A stretch of 64,000 nucleotides of DNA from CBDIHP01 sp965279195 (GCA_965279195.1 CBDIHP010000047.1:434001-498000), one strand, 5' to 3'; numbered from the stretch's first letter, positions 51,009-60,645 are shown. Made by a program: numbers and translations. The notes: generated from the letters alone by a model not told the origin.

Positions 51009-54000
51009 TCAGACGGGCTTTCCGTTGAGGACGACGTTGCCGAGGGCGGTCGGGGTGGCCGTGGCGGCGGCCTGGAAGCCGAAGGCGACGGAGGAACCGG
51101 CGGCGATGCTGCCGTTCCAGGCGGCGGCCTTGATGGTGTAGCGGCTGCCCACCTTCTTGACGATCTCGGCGTTCCAGACCTGCGTGATGTCGGCCGCGAG
51201 GTCGAATTCGAGGATCCAGCCGTTGATGGTGCCCGATGTGTTGTTGGCGATGGTCACGTCGGCGACGAGCCCGGTGCTCCACGAGTCGCGGACATTCAGC
51301 TTCACGGTGGAGCTGGTGCTCGGCGGGGTTCCGTCGTCGTCCACGATGGTCGCGGTGGCCGACGTCGATGCCAGGTTGGCGTTGGTCGCGTTCGACAGCA
51401 GGACGCGGAACGTCTCGTTGCCCTCGACCAGCGCGTCGCCCACGATCGGCACCGTGAACGTCTGGCTGGTCGAGCCCGGCGCGAAGGTGAGCGTGCCCGA
51501 TGCGCTGTTGTAGTCGCTGCCGGCCTTCGCGGTGCCGTCGGCGGTGCCGTAATTCACGGTGATCGAACTGGCCGACGGCTGCGAGAGCCTCACGCTGAAC
51601 GTGGCGAGCCTGGTGCCGCTGTTGCCCTCGACGATCGAGAGGTCATCCATCGTGATCGTGGGGGTGGTGGTCGAGGCCGCGCCCGGCGTCTGGCCGAAGA
51701 TCAGGCCCTTGCCCGACTCATAGACGGGGATCGCCGTGCTGAGGATCTTCCTGTTCGGCCCCTGCACGAGCCCCTGGTACGACCAGTCGTTGGCGGGGTT
51801 CCAGGCCGAGGCGGGCACGCCGGCCTTGAGTCCGATCCGCAACTGGGCCTGCTTGGTGAACGTGCCGGCGCCGGGGCGGATGGGCACCCCCTGGAAGCTG
51901 ACATCGACATAGTAGATCTTGTTCGCCGCGTCCCAGGGGAGCAGGGGGCCGATGGTCGCCCCTTGCGAGTAGTACGACTGCAACACGATGTCATTCGCGG
52001 TGTAGCCGGCGGCGTAGGTCTCGGAGAGGTTCACGAAGTAGCGGAACGACAGCCCGGTGCTCTCGCGCGCCGGCCAGGCCGAGCGGTTGTTGAGCAACGC
52101 ATCGATTTCGGTGAACGTGGTCCCTTGATTATTGATCTCGGCCTGGACGAAATACTCGGGGTCGCGGGCGTCGGGGATCGGGAAGGTCTTGAGCGGCTCG
52201 CCGCCGTATTCCTGGTACATCCTGGCGAGCGCGCCGGTGAACCCGGCGTTGTAGTCGAGGGCGACCTCGTTGCCGACGTAATCGGTGCGGATGTCCTTGT
52301 AATTGGCGTCGTCGGCCGACTCGGGCCCGCCCACGAGGGCCCCGTAGAGGATGTGGCGATTGGGCGAAGCATTGGCCACGTTGCCGTCCCACACGCCGCT
52401 GGCCCCGCGATGATGTTCATTTTTGGGGGAGTTGGTGCCGAACCCGACCATGTAGGAGAAATTCTGGGGGTTCTCGCCGAGGATGTAGCGGATCTGCTTT
52501 GCGGCGAAGTCGTGGTAGCGGCCGGCGTAATCGTTCACCGTATCGCTATAGATGAACGCGAGCATGGACGTGGCCGCCGAGTATCGCAGCGAGCCCCAGC
52601 CGTTCAGGAACGCCAGGCCGCCGGGCGTGTAGGCGATCCGGTTGACGCCGCCGTTCAGGCCGACGGTCCAGTAGTCGAGCCAGCGCTCGACGTCCGCCTT
52701 GTAGGTCGCCTTGCCGGTGAGCTGGGCCAGGAGCACGGCCGAGCCGTACCGCACGTCGTCCCAGTTCTGGGTCCAGGTCATCGTCTGGCCGGCGAACTTC
52801 GGGGCGTAGATCGCCTCGGCCTTGTCGAGATACGCCTGCTTGCCCGTGGCCCTGTAGAGCCAGGTCGCGCCCCAGACCAGCTCATCGTCATATCCGCCGG
52901 AGTTGTAGTATCCGGCGGCGTCGGCGATGCTGTCGGAATACTTGCCGCGGTAGGTGTCGGCGAAGCTGAAGAGCTGCTCGGCGTGCTGGATCAGGGTCGC
53001 GGCATACGTCGGGTCGACCGACCGGAACGCCATCGCCGTGGACGCGAGCGCGGCGGCGGCCTCGGCGGCGAGGTCCGAACCCGGATGCGCGGCGTCGATC
53101 TTGTACGACGGCCGCACCATCGTCATCAGCTCGGGCGCGGCCCAGACCGCATGGTCCGCGCTGCCCTGTCCGACCTGGCCGTAGAACTCGTTCGGGCCGG
53201 TGTGGGCCTTCACGATGAAGTCGGCCCCCCACTTGATCGCATCCAGGATTGTGGTCAGTTGACCGGACTTCGCGTAGGCATCCTTGAACTGGACCGCCCC
53301 CCAGGCCAGCATCGACATCGAGTAGGCCATCGGCAGGCCGAACTTCACGTGGTCGCCGGCGTCGTAGTAGCCGCCCGTGAGGTCCTTGCCCACGTCGGCC
53401 CCGTCGGTCATGCCCGAGTCGCCCCGCCAGTCGACCGGGTAGTTGCTCGGCAGGTCGCCCGAACGCGCGGCCTGGTAGAAGAAGAGGGCTTTCTGCAACG
53501 CCTCTCCATACGCGAATGTCTTCGCCGGCGGCACCCCGTCGTCGTTGACGATCGTGCCCGTCGCCTGGTTCCTCGCCAGCGTCGCGCCCGAGACGGCCGA
53601 CAGATTCAACAGGAACGACTCGTCCCCTTCCTGGACCGTGTCGCCGAACACGCCGACGGCGATCGTCTTCGTCGTCTCCCCGGCGGCGAAGGTGACGGTT
53701 CCATTGTTGCTCGCGTAGTCGGATCCGGCCTTCGCCGTGCCGTCGGCCGTGGCGAAGGTCACGCTCACGGGCGACGTCGGGGCGGAGGAGAGCGTCAAGG
53801 TGAACGCGGCCACGACGGTGCCGGCGTTCCCCTCGGTCACCCTGGCATCCGAGATCGAGAGCGACGGCGTCGTCGGGGTCGAGGGGGGCGTCGTGGTGGT
53901 CGATCCCCACTTGAGCACATAGTTTGACGGTTTGCCGGCCCCGACATTCCCCGGGCTCGCGGTGAAGCCGAAGCTGCCGTGCGCACCGGCTGCGAGGCTC

Positions 54001-54326
54001 GCATTCCAGCCGCCGTTCTTGATCACGTAGTGATTGTTCACATGGCTAATGATGCCCGCGTTCCAGATGGAGTCGATGTTGCGGTCGAGGTCGAATTCGA
54101 GGGTCCAGTCCTTGATGGCCTCGTTCTGGGAGCTGACGAAGTCGATGCCCCCCTGGAATCCGGTCTTCCAGTCGTTGACGACCGTGAAGGCGACGACGGG
54201 GCTGTTGTCGGGGCTGGCCATGAGGAGGCGCTCCTCCAGGCCGTCGATCCGGGGGCGGAGTCGGATTTTTCTGTGGATCCGGGAGGTTCGGGTTCGGTGG
54301 GCGCGGACGCTGAGGAGGTTGGGCAT
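51009..54326 (-). CDS. Six-module GH9 cellulase with CBM2, CBM3 and Calx-beta domains
   Basis: A 1105-residue secreted cellulase (start 54326, with AGGAG upstream). The N-terminus is basic and carries the planctomycete leader IDGLEERLLMA (about 27-37). Modules in order, by sequence: CBM2-like about 43-140 (WKTGFQGGIDF, WNAGIISHVNNHYVI); Calx-beta about 154-263; GH9 about 270-718 with DAGD (Asp322/Asp325), NEHHRGASG (646) and proton donor Glu697 in YVGNEVALDYNAG; CBM3-like about 736-857 (LSFRYFVNLSETYAAGYTAN, NDWSYQGL); a second Calx-beta about 900-1007; CBM2-like about 1017-1105. GH9 inverting enzymes cut crystalline or amorphous cellulose; the binding modules hold it there. Calx-beta spacers inside a cellulase are unusual. 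Divergent from a PEP-CTERM gene. Confidence 0.93.
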   Translation of the reverse strand: MPNLLSVRAHRTRTSRIHRKIRLRPRIDGLEERLLMASPDNSPVVAFTVVNDWKTGFQGGIDFVSSQNEAIKDWTLEFDLDRNIDSIWNAGIISHVNNHYVIKNGGWNASLAAGAHGSFGFTASPGNVGAGKPSNYVLKWGSTTTTPPSTPTTPSLSISDARVTEGNAGTVVAAFTLTLSSAPTSPVSVTFATADGTAKAGSDYASNNGTVTFAAGETTKTIAVGVFGDTVQEGDESFLLNLSAVSGATLARNQATGTIVNDDGVPPAKTFAYGEALQKALFFYQAARSGDLPSNYPVDWRGDSGMTDGADVGKDLTGGYYDAGDHVKFGLPMAYSMSMLAWGAVQFKDAYAKSGQLTTILDAIKWGADFIVKAHTGPNEFYGQVGQGSADHAVWAAPELMTMVRPSYKIDAAHPGSDLAAEAAAALASTAMAFRSVDPTYAATLIQHAEQLFSFADTYRGKYSDSIADAAGYYNSGGYDDELVWGATWLYRATGKQAYLDKAEAIYAPKFAGQTMTWTQNWDDVRYGSAVLLAQLTGKATYKADVERWLDYWTVGLNGGVNRIAYTPGGLAFLNGWGSLRYSAATSMLAFIYSDTVNDYAGRYHDFAAKQIRYILGENPQNFSYMVGFGTNSPKNEHHRGASGVWDGNVANASPNRHILYGALVGGPESADDANYKDIRTDYVGNEVALDYNAGFTGALARMYQEYGGEPLKTFPIPDARDPEYFVQAEINNQGTTFTEIDALLNNRSAWPARESTGLSFRYFVNLSETYAAGYTANDIVLQSYYSQGATIGPLLPWDAANKIYYVDVSFQGVPIRPGAGTFTKQAQLRIGLKAGVPASAWNPANDWSYQGLVQGPNRKILSTAIPVYESGKGLIFGQTPGAASTTTPTITMDDLSIVEGNSGTRLATFSVRLSQPSASSITVNYGTADGTAKAGSDYNSASGTLTFAPGSTSQTFTVPIVGDALVEGNETFRVLLSNATNANLASTSATATIVDDDGTPPSTSSTVKLNVRDSWSTGLVADVTIANNTSGTINGWILEFDLAADITQVWNAEIVKKVGSRYTIKAAAWNGSIAAGSSVAFGFQAAATATPTALGNVVLNGKPV

Positions 54327-54620
54327 GTTGCGACTCCTGTTGGCGATGCCTCGGGGCGCGGAGCGGACGGGGCCCGATCGCCTGGGGGCGAGGGCCGGGG
54401 ACGGGCCGGTTGACACAATCGGGGGACATGGACGCGTGAAGCGGGGCGAGAAGTGTTGACGGTTCGCCACACGTCATTGGCCTGGCTTGTCGCGGTCGGC
54501 GTGGGACCTAATACTTCCCCCACAGGGAGATGCGGAGGGCGATGGCGGCCCGGCCCTGGCCGTTAGATGCCCGCAGGTGTCTGCCAAGGATCAGACGTCC
54601 TCGAGTGAGGATGGATCCAG

Positions 54621-55748
54621 ATGGCAGAATCCATGGAGACCCAGATGTTCGGAAAATTGAAGTCGTGGGGCCTCGCCGCCTTCTGCGTGTGTGCCGCGTT
54701 CGTCTCCCAGAATTCGCCCGCCCGCGCGGGCCTGCTCGGCGTCGCCGGCGGTTACAACGAGTTCGTCCTCGGCGACTCGACCCGGACCAACGTGGACGCC
54801 CAGGGGGCGGTCGCGGTCGGCGGGAACGCGATGTTCACGAATTTCAGCACCGGCAGCGGGTTCACGAATGCGAGCCTCCCCCCGGGGCTGACCACCCTCG
54901 GCAACGGCGGCTCGACCGGCCTGGTGGTCGGCGGCAACCTCACGAACACCAGCGGCACCATGACCGGGAATGCCTATGTCGGCGGGCTCGCCAACATCAG
55001 CAACCCGACGGTCCAGGGCTCGCTCAACGTCGTCGGCAACGTGACCCTGGGCAACGGCAGCGTGCAAGGGGGCGTGATCTACGGCGGCACCTACAGCGGG
55101 CCGAGCTACATCACCCACGCGGCCGGATCGACCACCCTGCCGGTGAAATTCGCGGCCGAGTCGACGTTCCTCAAGGGGCTGTCGGACAACCTCGCCGCGC
55201 TCTCGGGGACCAGCGTGACCGGGACGCAACTGACCTTCAACGCCGCGAGTTCCGGCCAGAACATCTTCAAGGTCACGGCGGCCGCGCTGTCGGCGGCGAA
55301 CAGCATCACGGTGAACGTGGGGGCGGGATTCGCCGGCGCGACGATCCTGATCGACGTCATCGGCACCGGCAGCTCGGCCGCGAGCCTGTCGGGCGGGTTC
55401 ACGCTCAACGGAACGGGGTCGGATCATGTGCTCATGAATTTTTCGGGGATCTCGACGCTGACGATCAACACGATCGGCGTCAAGTCGAGCATCCTGGCGC
55501 CCTACGTCGCGGTGAACTTCGCCGGCGGCCACATCGACGGCACCCTGGTCGCCGGGAGCCTGACCGGCAGCGGTGAGTCGCACTACTTCCCGGGCGGCGG
55601 GACGTCCGGCACGCCGACGACGTTCACGGGCAACATCACGATCCCCGCCGTGCCCGAGCCCTCCACGTACCTCGCCGGCCTGTCGGCGATCGGCCTGAGC
55701 CTGGCCGCCGGACGGTTGCGTCGGGGCCGCCCGCGCCCGATGATCTGA
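54621..55748 (+). CDS. Choice-of-anchor A family protein with PEP-CTERM signal
   Basis: A 375-residue exported protein. The signal peptide (LKSWGLAAFCVCAAFVSQNS, cut after ARA) is followed by the choice-of-anchor A domain: AGGYNEFVLGDSTRTNVDAQ, GAVAVGGNAMFTNFSTG, then long Gly/Ser/Thr/Asn-rich beta strands (LVVGGNLTNTSGTMTGNAYV, GSLNVVGNVTLGNGSVQGGV), and GVKSSILAPYVAVNFAGGHI. The C-terminus VPEPSTYLAGLSAIGLSLAA followed by RLRRGRPR is a PEP-CTERM sorting signal for exosortase. In other bacteria this domain occurs with different C-terminal anchors, hence the name; it probably displays an adhesive surface protein. ATG 54621 used; later ATGs at 54633 and 54645 are possible. Divergent from the GH9 gene, 294 bp apart. 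Confidence 0.88.
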   Translation: MAESMETQMFGKLKSWGLAAFCVCAAFVSQNSPARAGLLGVAGGYNEFVLGDSTRTNVDAQGAVAVGGNAMFTNFSTGSGFTNASLPPGLTTLGNGGSTGLVVGGNLTNTSGTMTGNAYVGGLANISNPTVQGSLNVVGNVTLGNGSVQGGVIYGGTYSGPSYITHAAGSTTLPVKFAAESTFLKGLSDNLAALSGTSVTGTQLTFNAASSGQNIFKVTAAALSAANSITVNVGAGFAGATILIDVIGTGSSAASLSGGFTLNGTGSDHVLMNFSGISTLTINTIGVKSSILAPYVAVNFAGGHIDGTLVAGSLTGSGESHYFPGGGTSGTPTTFTGNITIPAVPEPSTYLAGLSAIGLSLAAGRLRRGRPRPMI

Positions 55749-55757
55749 GCCACGACG

Positions 55758-55800
55758 GGGCGGCCGGCCCGTTTCGCGGGATCGACCCGCGCGGCCGCCC
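55758..55800. terminator. Hairpin after the choice-of-anchor gene
   Basis: GGGCGGCCGGCCCG and CGGCCGCCC-containing right part (GCGCGGCCGCCC) pair over about 11 bases, ten bases past the stop; the following gene begins directly after. Confidence 0.5.
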
Positions 55801-55833
55801 TTGATGGGCTCACGTCGGGCAGGGGAGGGGATC

Positions 55834-57507
55834 GTGCGGTTCGAAGGTCGATCAATCCGGGGCTGGTTCCGGTTCGCGTCCGCGTTTCTCCTGATCCTCC
55901 CGGCCTCCGCTCGCTCGCAGGCACCCGAGCCGGAGCTGGACCTGGGGCCCGTGCGAGAGCAGCACGTCATGGTCCCGATGCGCGATGGCGTGAGGCTGTC
56001 GACGTATCTCTATCTGCCCACCAATCAGGCCGGCGGACCCTGGCCGGTCCTCTACGAGCAGCGCTACGCCGACATCCGATCGGCCGGCACCCGCAAGGCC
56101 TATGCGAAGCTGGCCGCGCGGGGTTATGTGATCGCGTCCCAAAATTTCCGAGGGGCCCAGAAGTCCGAGGGGACCTGGGTCGGATACCGGGCGCTGGGCT
56201 GGGGCGAGCTCAAGGACGGGTATGACTCGGTCGAGTGGCTGGCGAAGCAGCCGTGGTCGACCGGCAAGATCGGCACGATGGGCAGCTCGCAGGCCGGGTT
56301 CGCGCAGAACTTCCTGGCCGTGACCCGACCGCCGCACCTCGTGGCGCAGTACATGGTCGACACCGGCCTGAGCCTCTTCCACGAGGGCTACCGGATCGGA
56401 GGCGCGACGCGTCCCCTGCGGTTCAAGGAGATGGACGCCGTCTGCCGCGTCCCCCAGCACAACCGCGACCTGCTCGCCGAGTGGTTCGCCCACCCGACCT
56501 ACGACGACTACTGGAAGCAGGAGGACTGCACGCTCCACATCGACAAGATGGACGTCCCCTGCTTCACGGTCGGGAGCTGGTATGATTTCATGAACGTCGG
56601 TTCGATCGAAAGCTATATCGGCCGGCAGCACCGCGGCGGGCCCAACTCGCGCGGGAAGCAGCAGCTCATGATCGGCCCCTGGGCCCACGGCGGGGCCAAG
56701 GACAACAAGGTCGGCGAGCTGACCTATCCGAAAAACGCCACATTCGCACGCGACGATCACATGATCCGCTGGTTCGACCATTACCTGAAGGGCATCGACA
56801 ACGGCGCGAATGACGATGCCCCCGTCAGCTACTACGTCATGGGCGCCGTCGGCGAGCCCGACGCGCCCGGCAACGACTGGCGCATCGCCGACGACTGGCC
56901 CATCCCCGTCACGCCGACGTCCTATTACCTCAAGCCCGGGGGCAAGCTCGACGGCGACAAACCCGCCGGCGACGCCCCGATCGCCACCTTCAAGGCCGAC
57001 CCGGTCCACCCCAACACGATCCCCGTGCGGGCCTTCCCCGGCGCCCGCGACGCCCGGCCTTTCGAGGCCCAGGCCGAGGTCCGCACCTTCACCACCGACA
57101 CCCTCGCCGAGCCCGTCGAGTGGACCGGCAAGGTCACGGCCGAGATCCTGCTGTCTTCCGACGCGAAGGACACCGACGTCATCGTCCGCGTCTGCGACGT
57201 CTACCCCGACGGCCGGTCGAACCTCCTGATCGACTACATCCGGCGCGTCCGCTACCGCGACGGCTACGACCGCGAGGTCTTCCTCGAACCCGGCAAGGTC
57301 GCCCGCGTGGCCTTCGACGTCGGCTGGATCTCGAATATCTTCAATAAAGGCCACAAGATCCGCGTGACCGTCGCCGGCACCGGCAGCTTCTTCTACGAGC
57401 CCAACCCCAACACCGGCGAACCCCTGACCCTCGAACCCCCCTCCAGGACCGTCACCGCCACCAATCACCTCCACCCCGGCTCCCGCATCCTCGCCCCGGT
57501 CCGCTAA
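55834..57507 (+). CDS. CocE/NonD family (X-Pro dipeptidyl-peptidase S15-like) hydrolase
   Basis: A 557-residue secreted alpha/beta hydrolase. Start GTG 55834 is chosen because AGGGGAGGGG precedes it and the signal peptide (GWFRFASAFLLILPASARSQ) follows soon. After VMVPMRDGVRLSTYLYLPTN come VIASQNFRGAQKSEGTW and DGYDSVEWLAKQPWSTGKIG with the nucleophile Ser152 in GTMGSSQAGF, Asp251 in GSWYDFMN, and His285 in GPWAHGG, the triad of CocE-type esterases. A C-terminal jelly-roll (VEWTGKVTAEILLSSDAKDT, DVIVRVCDVYPDG) is the usual second domain. Substrate is some acyl or amide ester, not predictable. It is convergent with the triple-repeat gene, with a palindrome between. Confidence 0.92.
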   Translation: MRFEGRSIRGWFRFASAFLLILPASARSQAPEPELDLGPVREQHVMVPMRDGVRLSTYLYLPTNQAGGPWPVLYEQRYADIRSAGTRKAYAKLAARGYVIASQNFRGAQKSEGTWVGYRALGWGELKDGYDSVEWLAKQPWSTGKIGTMGSSQAGFAQNFLAVTRPPHLVAQYMVDTGLSLFHEGYRIGGATRPLRFKEMDAVCRVPQHNRDLLAEWFAHPTYDDYWKQEDCTLHIDKMDVPCFTVGSWYDFMNVGSIESYIGRQHRGGPNSRGKQQLMIGPWAHGGAKDNKVGELTYPKNATFARDDHMIRWFDHYLKGIDNGANDDAPVSYYVMGAVGEPDAPGNDWRIADDWPIPVTPTSYYLKPGGKLDGDKPAGDAPIATFKADPVHPNTIPVRAFPGARDARPFEAQAEVRTFTTDTLAEPVEWTGKVTAEILLSSDAKDTDVIVRVCDVYPDGRSNLLIDYIRRVRYRDGYDREVFLEPGKVARVAFDVGWISNIFNKGHKIRVTVAGTGSFFYEPNPNTGEPLTLEPPSRTVTATNHLHPGSRILAPVR

Positions 57508-57509
57508 TT

Positions 57510-57644
57510 TGGAGTGCGGCCGTCCGGCAGCCTCTTTCAAGACATCGGGCCCGGCCGAATGTCGCGCCAAGGTCGGCTTGAATCAACATCCGGCCCCGGG
57601 TTTTCCTTGCATCTGGAAAGCGGCAGCCGGACGGCCGCACTCCA
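57510..57644. repeat. Paired-arm palindrome between convergent genes
   Basis: GGAGTGCGGCCGTCCGGCAG at 57511 against GGCAGCCGGACGGCCGCACT ending near 57643; the inner arms (GCCTCTTTC and GAAAG) extend the pair. It begins 3 bases after one stop and ends 7 bases before the other. Confidence 0.8.
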
Positions 57645-57650
57645 GAGCGA

Positions 57651-59153
57651 TCAGCGGCCGGTGAGCTTGAACGAGTTGAGGAACGCGGTCACGGCGTCGG
57701 CCTCGGGGTTGGCCTTGGGCCGCGCGGCGGAGATCTCATAGACGCGTCGGCGGTTGAAGATGAGTCGCGCGGTGAGCACCAGCCCATCCGACGTCTCGAC
57801 CTTCATCTCGCGAGCCGGCGACCGCAGCACCTGCGACTTCCGTTCGATCAGCACCTTCCCGCCGACCCGCGCGACCATCGCGTCGCGGGCCTCGTTGAGC
57901 GCCTCAGACGGGTCGGGGTTGCGGAACGTCGCGGGGATCTCGAACACCCCCGCGCGGAAGCCCCCAGGGGCGTCGCCCACCTCGGCCACCGCCTGGGGCA
58001 GCGTCTCGCCCTTGTATTTCAGACGCTCCGTCCGTTCCTCCGCTTTCCCCGGCATGGCCACCGAGTAACCGCCGGCCTTGGGCGTGAACGTCTCGGGCTG
58101 GCCGCGTCGCGAGGCACCGCGGTCCGCACTTCCCCCGCCCATCTCGCCGGCTGAGGGCTTTAGGTCCTTCTTCACAGCCAGTAGGATCGAGTCGAAGAAC
58201 GCGACGTGGGCGGGAGAGTCCAAGGCCGACTCATCGCTCACAATCGAGAAGGTATGCAGGTTGGAATCAATGATGATAAAACGCTGCGTTGCCCATGTGC
58301 CGTCTTCGACCCGGAGCTTGGCATCGACCGCGGGCCAACCCTCGACCGCGTGCTCTCGCACACCCTGGGCCCTTGTTGCCGTGCGCAGCATCTCCGCCTT
58401 GATCTTGTCCAGAACGACCTTGGGATCTCGCATCGACAGGTTGTTCGGGGCCTTCCTCACCTCGACTTCGTAGGTTGTTTTCTTATCCGGCACTCGATAC
58501 TGATAAGTGCGGATGACTGCATCCCCCACGCCGGTCCGTCTCGTCTCCTGGTTCATCAGCGGCTCGCCGGGAAATGTGACGAAGAAGAGTTCGTCGACCG
58601 GCCTGAGCGTCCGAGGGCTGGCTGCCTTGTTGCGAGGAGAGGCCGGGATAAGCTGGAATGAGTCGCGGAATCGCCGATAGTCCGTCTCATCGACGGCCGC
58701 CCCGGTGTAGCTGGCCAGGATCTGATAGCCGCGATTGTCGACGAAAATGAACCGAGCGAAAGCGGTGCCCGCCCCCGCCGCCGTCCTCGCCCCGTCGATG
58801 CGGACATCTCGGCACACGTACTGACCCTGGTGCATACCATCCGACTCGCTCACGACCCGCCCGCCGACCTCCGCCAGGAGTTTCTGCCGAAGATTGTCAT
58901 ATCGCTCCTTCGACGGCCGTCGCGCCGCGGGGAATTCGCTCACGAGGATGGCGTAACGGGCGGCGCCCGCCGTAGTCATGTAGGTATCCACCACGATGTC
59001 GCCGAGCGGCGAAGGCTCGGTCATGATCTCACGTTCCGCAGGCGTCGGGAAGTTGACGCGGAAGCCGCCTTCCTTCGAGGTGTAGACATCAGCCTGCGAG
59101 GTTGCGGCGACGGCCAACCAGATGAGCGGCGACAGGATCGATCGGCGTGACAT
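57651..59153 (-). CDS. Exported protein of three tandem homologous domains
   Basis: A 500-residue protein. Start 59153 gives a signal peptide (MSRRSILSPLIWLAVAATSQ). The mature part is three copies of one roughly 150-residue domain, each opening with a short strand about a Phe/Pro turn (EGGFRVNFPTPAEREIM; ELFFVTFPGEPLMNQETRR; GGYSVAMPGKAEERTER), then a strand/helix part (YDNLRQKLLAEVGGRVVSES; VVLDKIKAEMLRTATRAQGV; EARDAMVARVGGKVLIERKS), and a closing FxDSF/FLNSF helix (RFRDSFQL; FFDSILLAV; FLNSFKL). Family not recognised. Such internal triplication suggests a binding or assembly protein. Convergent with the CocE gene; the promoter region overlaps the MFS leader. Confidence 0.75.
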   Translation of the reverse strand: MSRRSILSPLIWLAVAATSQADVYTSKEGGFRVNFPTPAEREIMTEPSPLGDIVVDTYMTTAGAARYAILVSEFPAARRPSKERYDNLRQKLLAEVGGRVVSESDGMHQGQYVCRDVRIDGARTAAGAGTAFARFIFVDNRGYQILASYTGAAVDETDYRRFRDSFQLIPASPRNKAASPRTLRPVDELFFVTFPGEPLMNQETRRTGVGDAVIRTYQYRVPDKKTTYEVEVRKAPNNLSMRDPKVVLDKIKAEMLRTATRAQGVREHAVEGWPAVDAKLRVEDGTWATQRFIIIDSNLHTFSIVSDESALDSPAHVAFFDSILLAVKKDLKPSAGEMGGGSADRGASRRGQPETFTPKAGGYSVAMPGKAEERTERLKYKGETLPQAVAEVGDAPGGFRAGVFEIPATFRNPDPSEALNEARDAMVARVGGKVLIERKSQVLRSPAREMKVETSDGLVLTARLIFNRRRVYEISAARPKANPEADAVTAFLNSFKLTGR

Positions 59154-59361
59154 GGCGGACCTCGGGGAGGAAGGGACGGGGCCACGCCATGTTAACAACC
59201 TGTCGCTTGCATTCAAGCATTTTGCAGTGCGCCCGTCCGGCTGCCGCTTTCCGACAACACCGCGCTGTGATTACCCCCGGCGCGACGCCCCGACGGGCTT
59301 GGGCATGGCGATTGCGTCTGGCGTGCGGGACGCCCAGATGTCCCCGGGGGAGGTGCGCGAG

Positions 59362-60645
59362 ATGGGATCGACGCATGTCGCTGCGAGCCCTTCCAGGCAA
59401 AGCCTGGCGGGGCTGGCGGCGCTCAATGTATTCCTGGCGGATGTCCGCGACGGGCTCGGGCCCTATCTGGCGATCTACCTGTCGCTCAAGCACTGGGAGC
59501 CGTCGCGGATCGGCATGGCCATGTCGGCGATGGGGATCGCCACCGTGATCGCGCAGACGCCCGCCGGGGCCTTCGTCGACCGCACCCGCCACAAGCGCGG
59601 GGTGATCACTGTCGCCGCGATCTTGGTGGCCATCGGGGCCGTCGCGATGATCGCCCGGCCGACCTTCCCCGTGATCCTCGCCGCGCAGTCGGTCATCGGC
59701 GCGGCCGGGGCCATCTTCCCGCCGGCCATCGCCGCGATCTCGCTCGGGCTCGTCGGCCACAGGATGTTCGCGCACCAGACCGGCCGGAACGAGGCGTTCA
59801 ACCACGCCGGAAACGTCGCCGCCGCCCTGCTCGCCGGGTTCATCGGCGACTACATCGCCTATGAAGGGATCTTCATCCTGGTCGCGATGATGTCCATCGG
59901 ATCGATCGCCTCGGTGATGTTCATCCGACATGACGAGATCGACCACGAACTCGCCCGGGGCTGCGACCCGTCCGGGGCGAAAGAACCCGTGGGATGGCTC
60001 ACGCTCTTCTCCGACAGGCGCATTCTCGTGTTCACGGCGGCGATCGTTTTGTTCCACTTCGCCAACGCCGCCATGCTGCCGCTGGTGGGCCAGAAGCTCA
60101 CGCTTCACCACAAGGACGCGGCCGCCATGGCGATGTCGGCCTGCATCGTCGTCGCCCAGGTCGTCATGGTCCCCGTCGCCCTCCTGTCGAGCAAGCTGGC
60201 CGAGACCTGGGGCCGTCGCGCCGTCTTCCTCGCGGGCTTCGCCGTGCTGCCCGTACGCGGCCTGCTCTACACCCGCACCGAGAACCCCTACGCGCTCGTC
60301 GCCATCCAGGTCCTCGACGGCATCGGCGCGGGGATCTTCGGCGTCGTCGGCGTGCTGGTCGTGGCCGACCTCACGCGGGGCACCGGCCGGTTCAACCTGT
60401 TGCAAGGGGCCCTCGCGACCGCCACCGGCCTGGGCGCCGCGCTCAGCAACTCGGTCGCCGGGTTTGTGGTGGAGAAGGGGGGCATCGACCGCGGCTTCCT
60501 CTTCCTCGCCGCCACCGCCCTGGTCTCGCTGGTCTTCTTCGCGGTGTTGATGCCCGAGACCGCCTTTGGAGTGCGGGAGCGAAGCGGCCGCTTTCCGGAA
60601 GCCGCGATCGTCGAAGTCGGACGCGACGGAGGTTTCAACGGATGA
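59362..60645 (+). CDS. Major facilitator superfamily (MFS) transporter
   Basis: A 427-residue transporter of twelve predicted helices. The start at 59362 is preferred over the in-frame ATGs at 59329-59344 because GGGGGAGGTG lies six bases before it. The first half has LNVFLADVRDGLGPYLAIYL, then AGAFVDRTRHKRGVITVAAI, in which the MFS loop motif (D-R-x-x-x-x-R/K) appears as DRTRHKRG. Later helices include VGVLVVADLTRGTGRFNLLQ. The pattern (DVRDGLGPYLAIYL and HHKDAAAMAMSACI) resembles uncharacterised nickel/cobalt or multidrug MFS groups. The end (FGVRERSGRFPEAAIVEVGR DGGFNG) is encoded by a palindromic repeat, so the natural C-terminus is probably replaced. Confidence 0.88.
   Translation: MGSTHVAASPSRQSLAGLAALNVFLADVRDGLGPYLAIYLSLKHWEPSRIGMAMSAMGIATVIAQTPAGAFVDRTRHKRGVITVAAILVAIGAVAMIARPTFPVILAAQSVIGAAGAIFPPAIAAISLGLVGHRMFAHQTGRNEAFNHAGNVAAALLAGFIGDYIAYEGIFILVAMMSIGSIASVMFIRHDEIDHELARGCDPSGAKEPVGWLTLFSDRRILVFTAAIVLFHFANAAMLPLVGQKLTLHHKDAAAMAMSACIVVAQVVMVPVALLSSKLAETWGRRAVFLAGFAVLPVRGLLYTRTENPYALVAIQVLDGIGAGIFGVVGVLVVADLTRGTGRFNLLQGALATATGLGAALSNSVAGFVVEKGGIDRGFLFLAATALVSLVFFAVLMPETAFGVRERSGRFPEAAIVEVGRDGGFNG

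Noticed and set aside
38552..55748. Exosortase gene near the PEP-CTERM proteins
   Set aside because: No exosortase-like membrane protein is encoded in the window; it must lie elsewhere.
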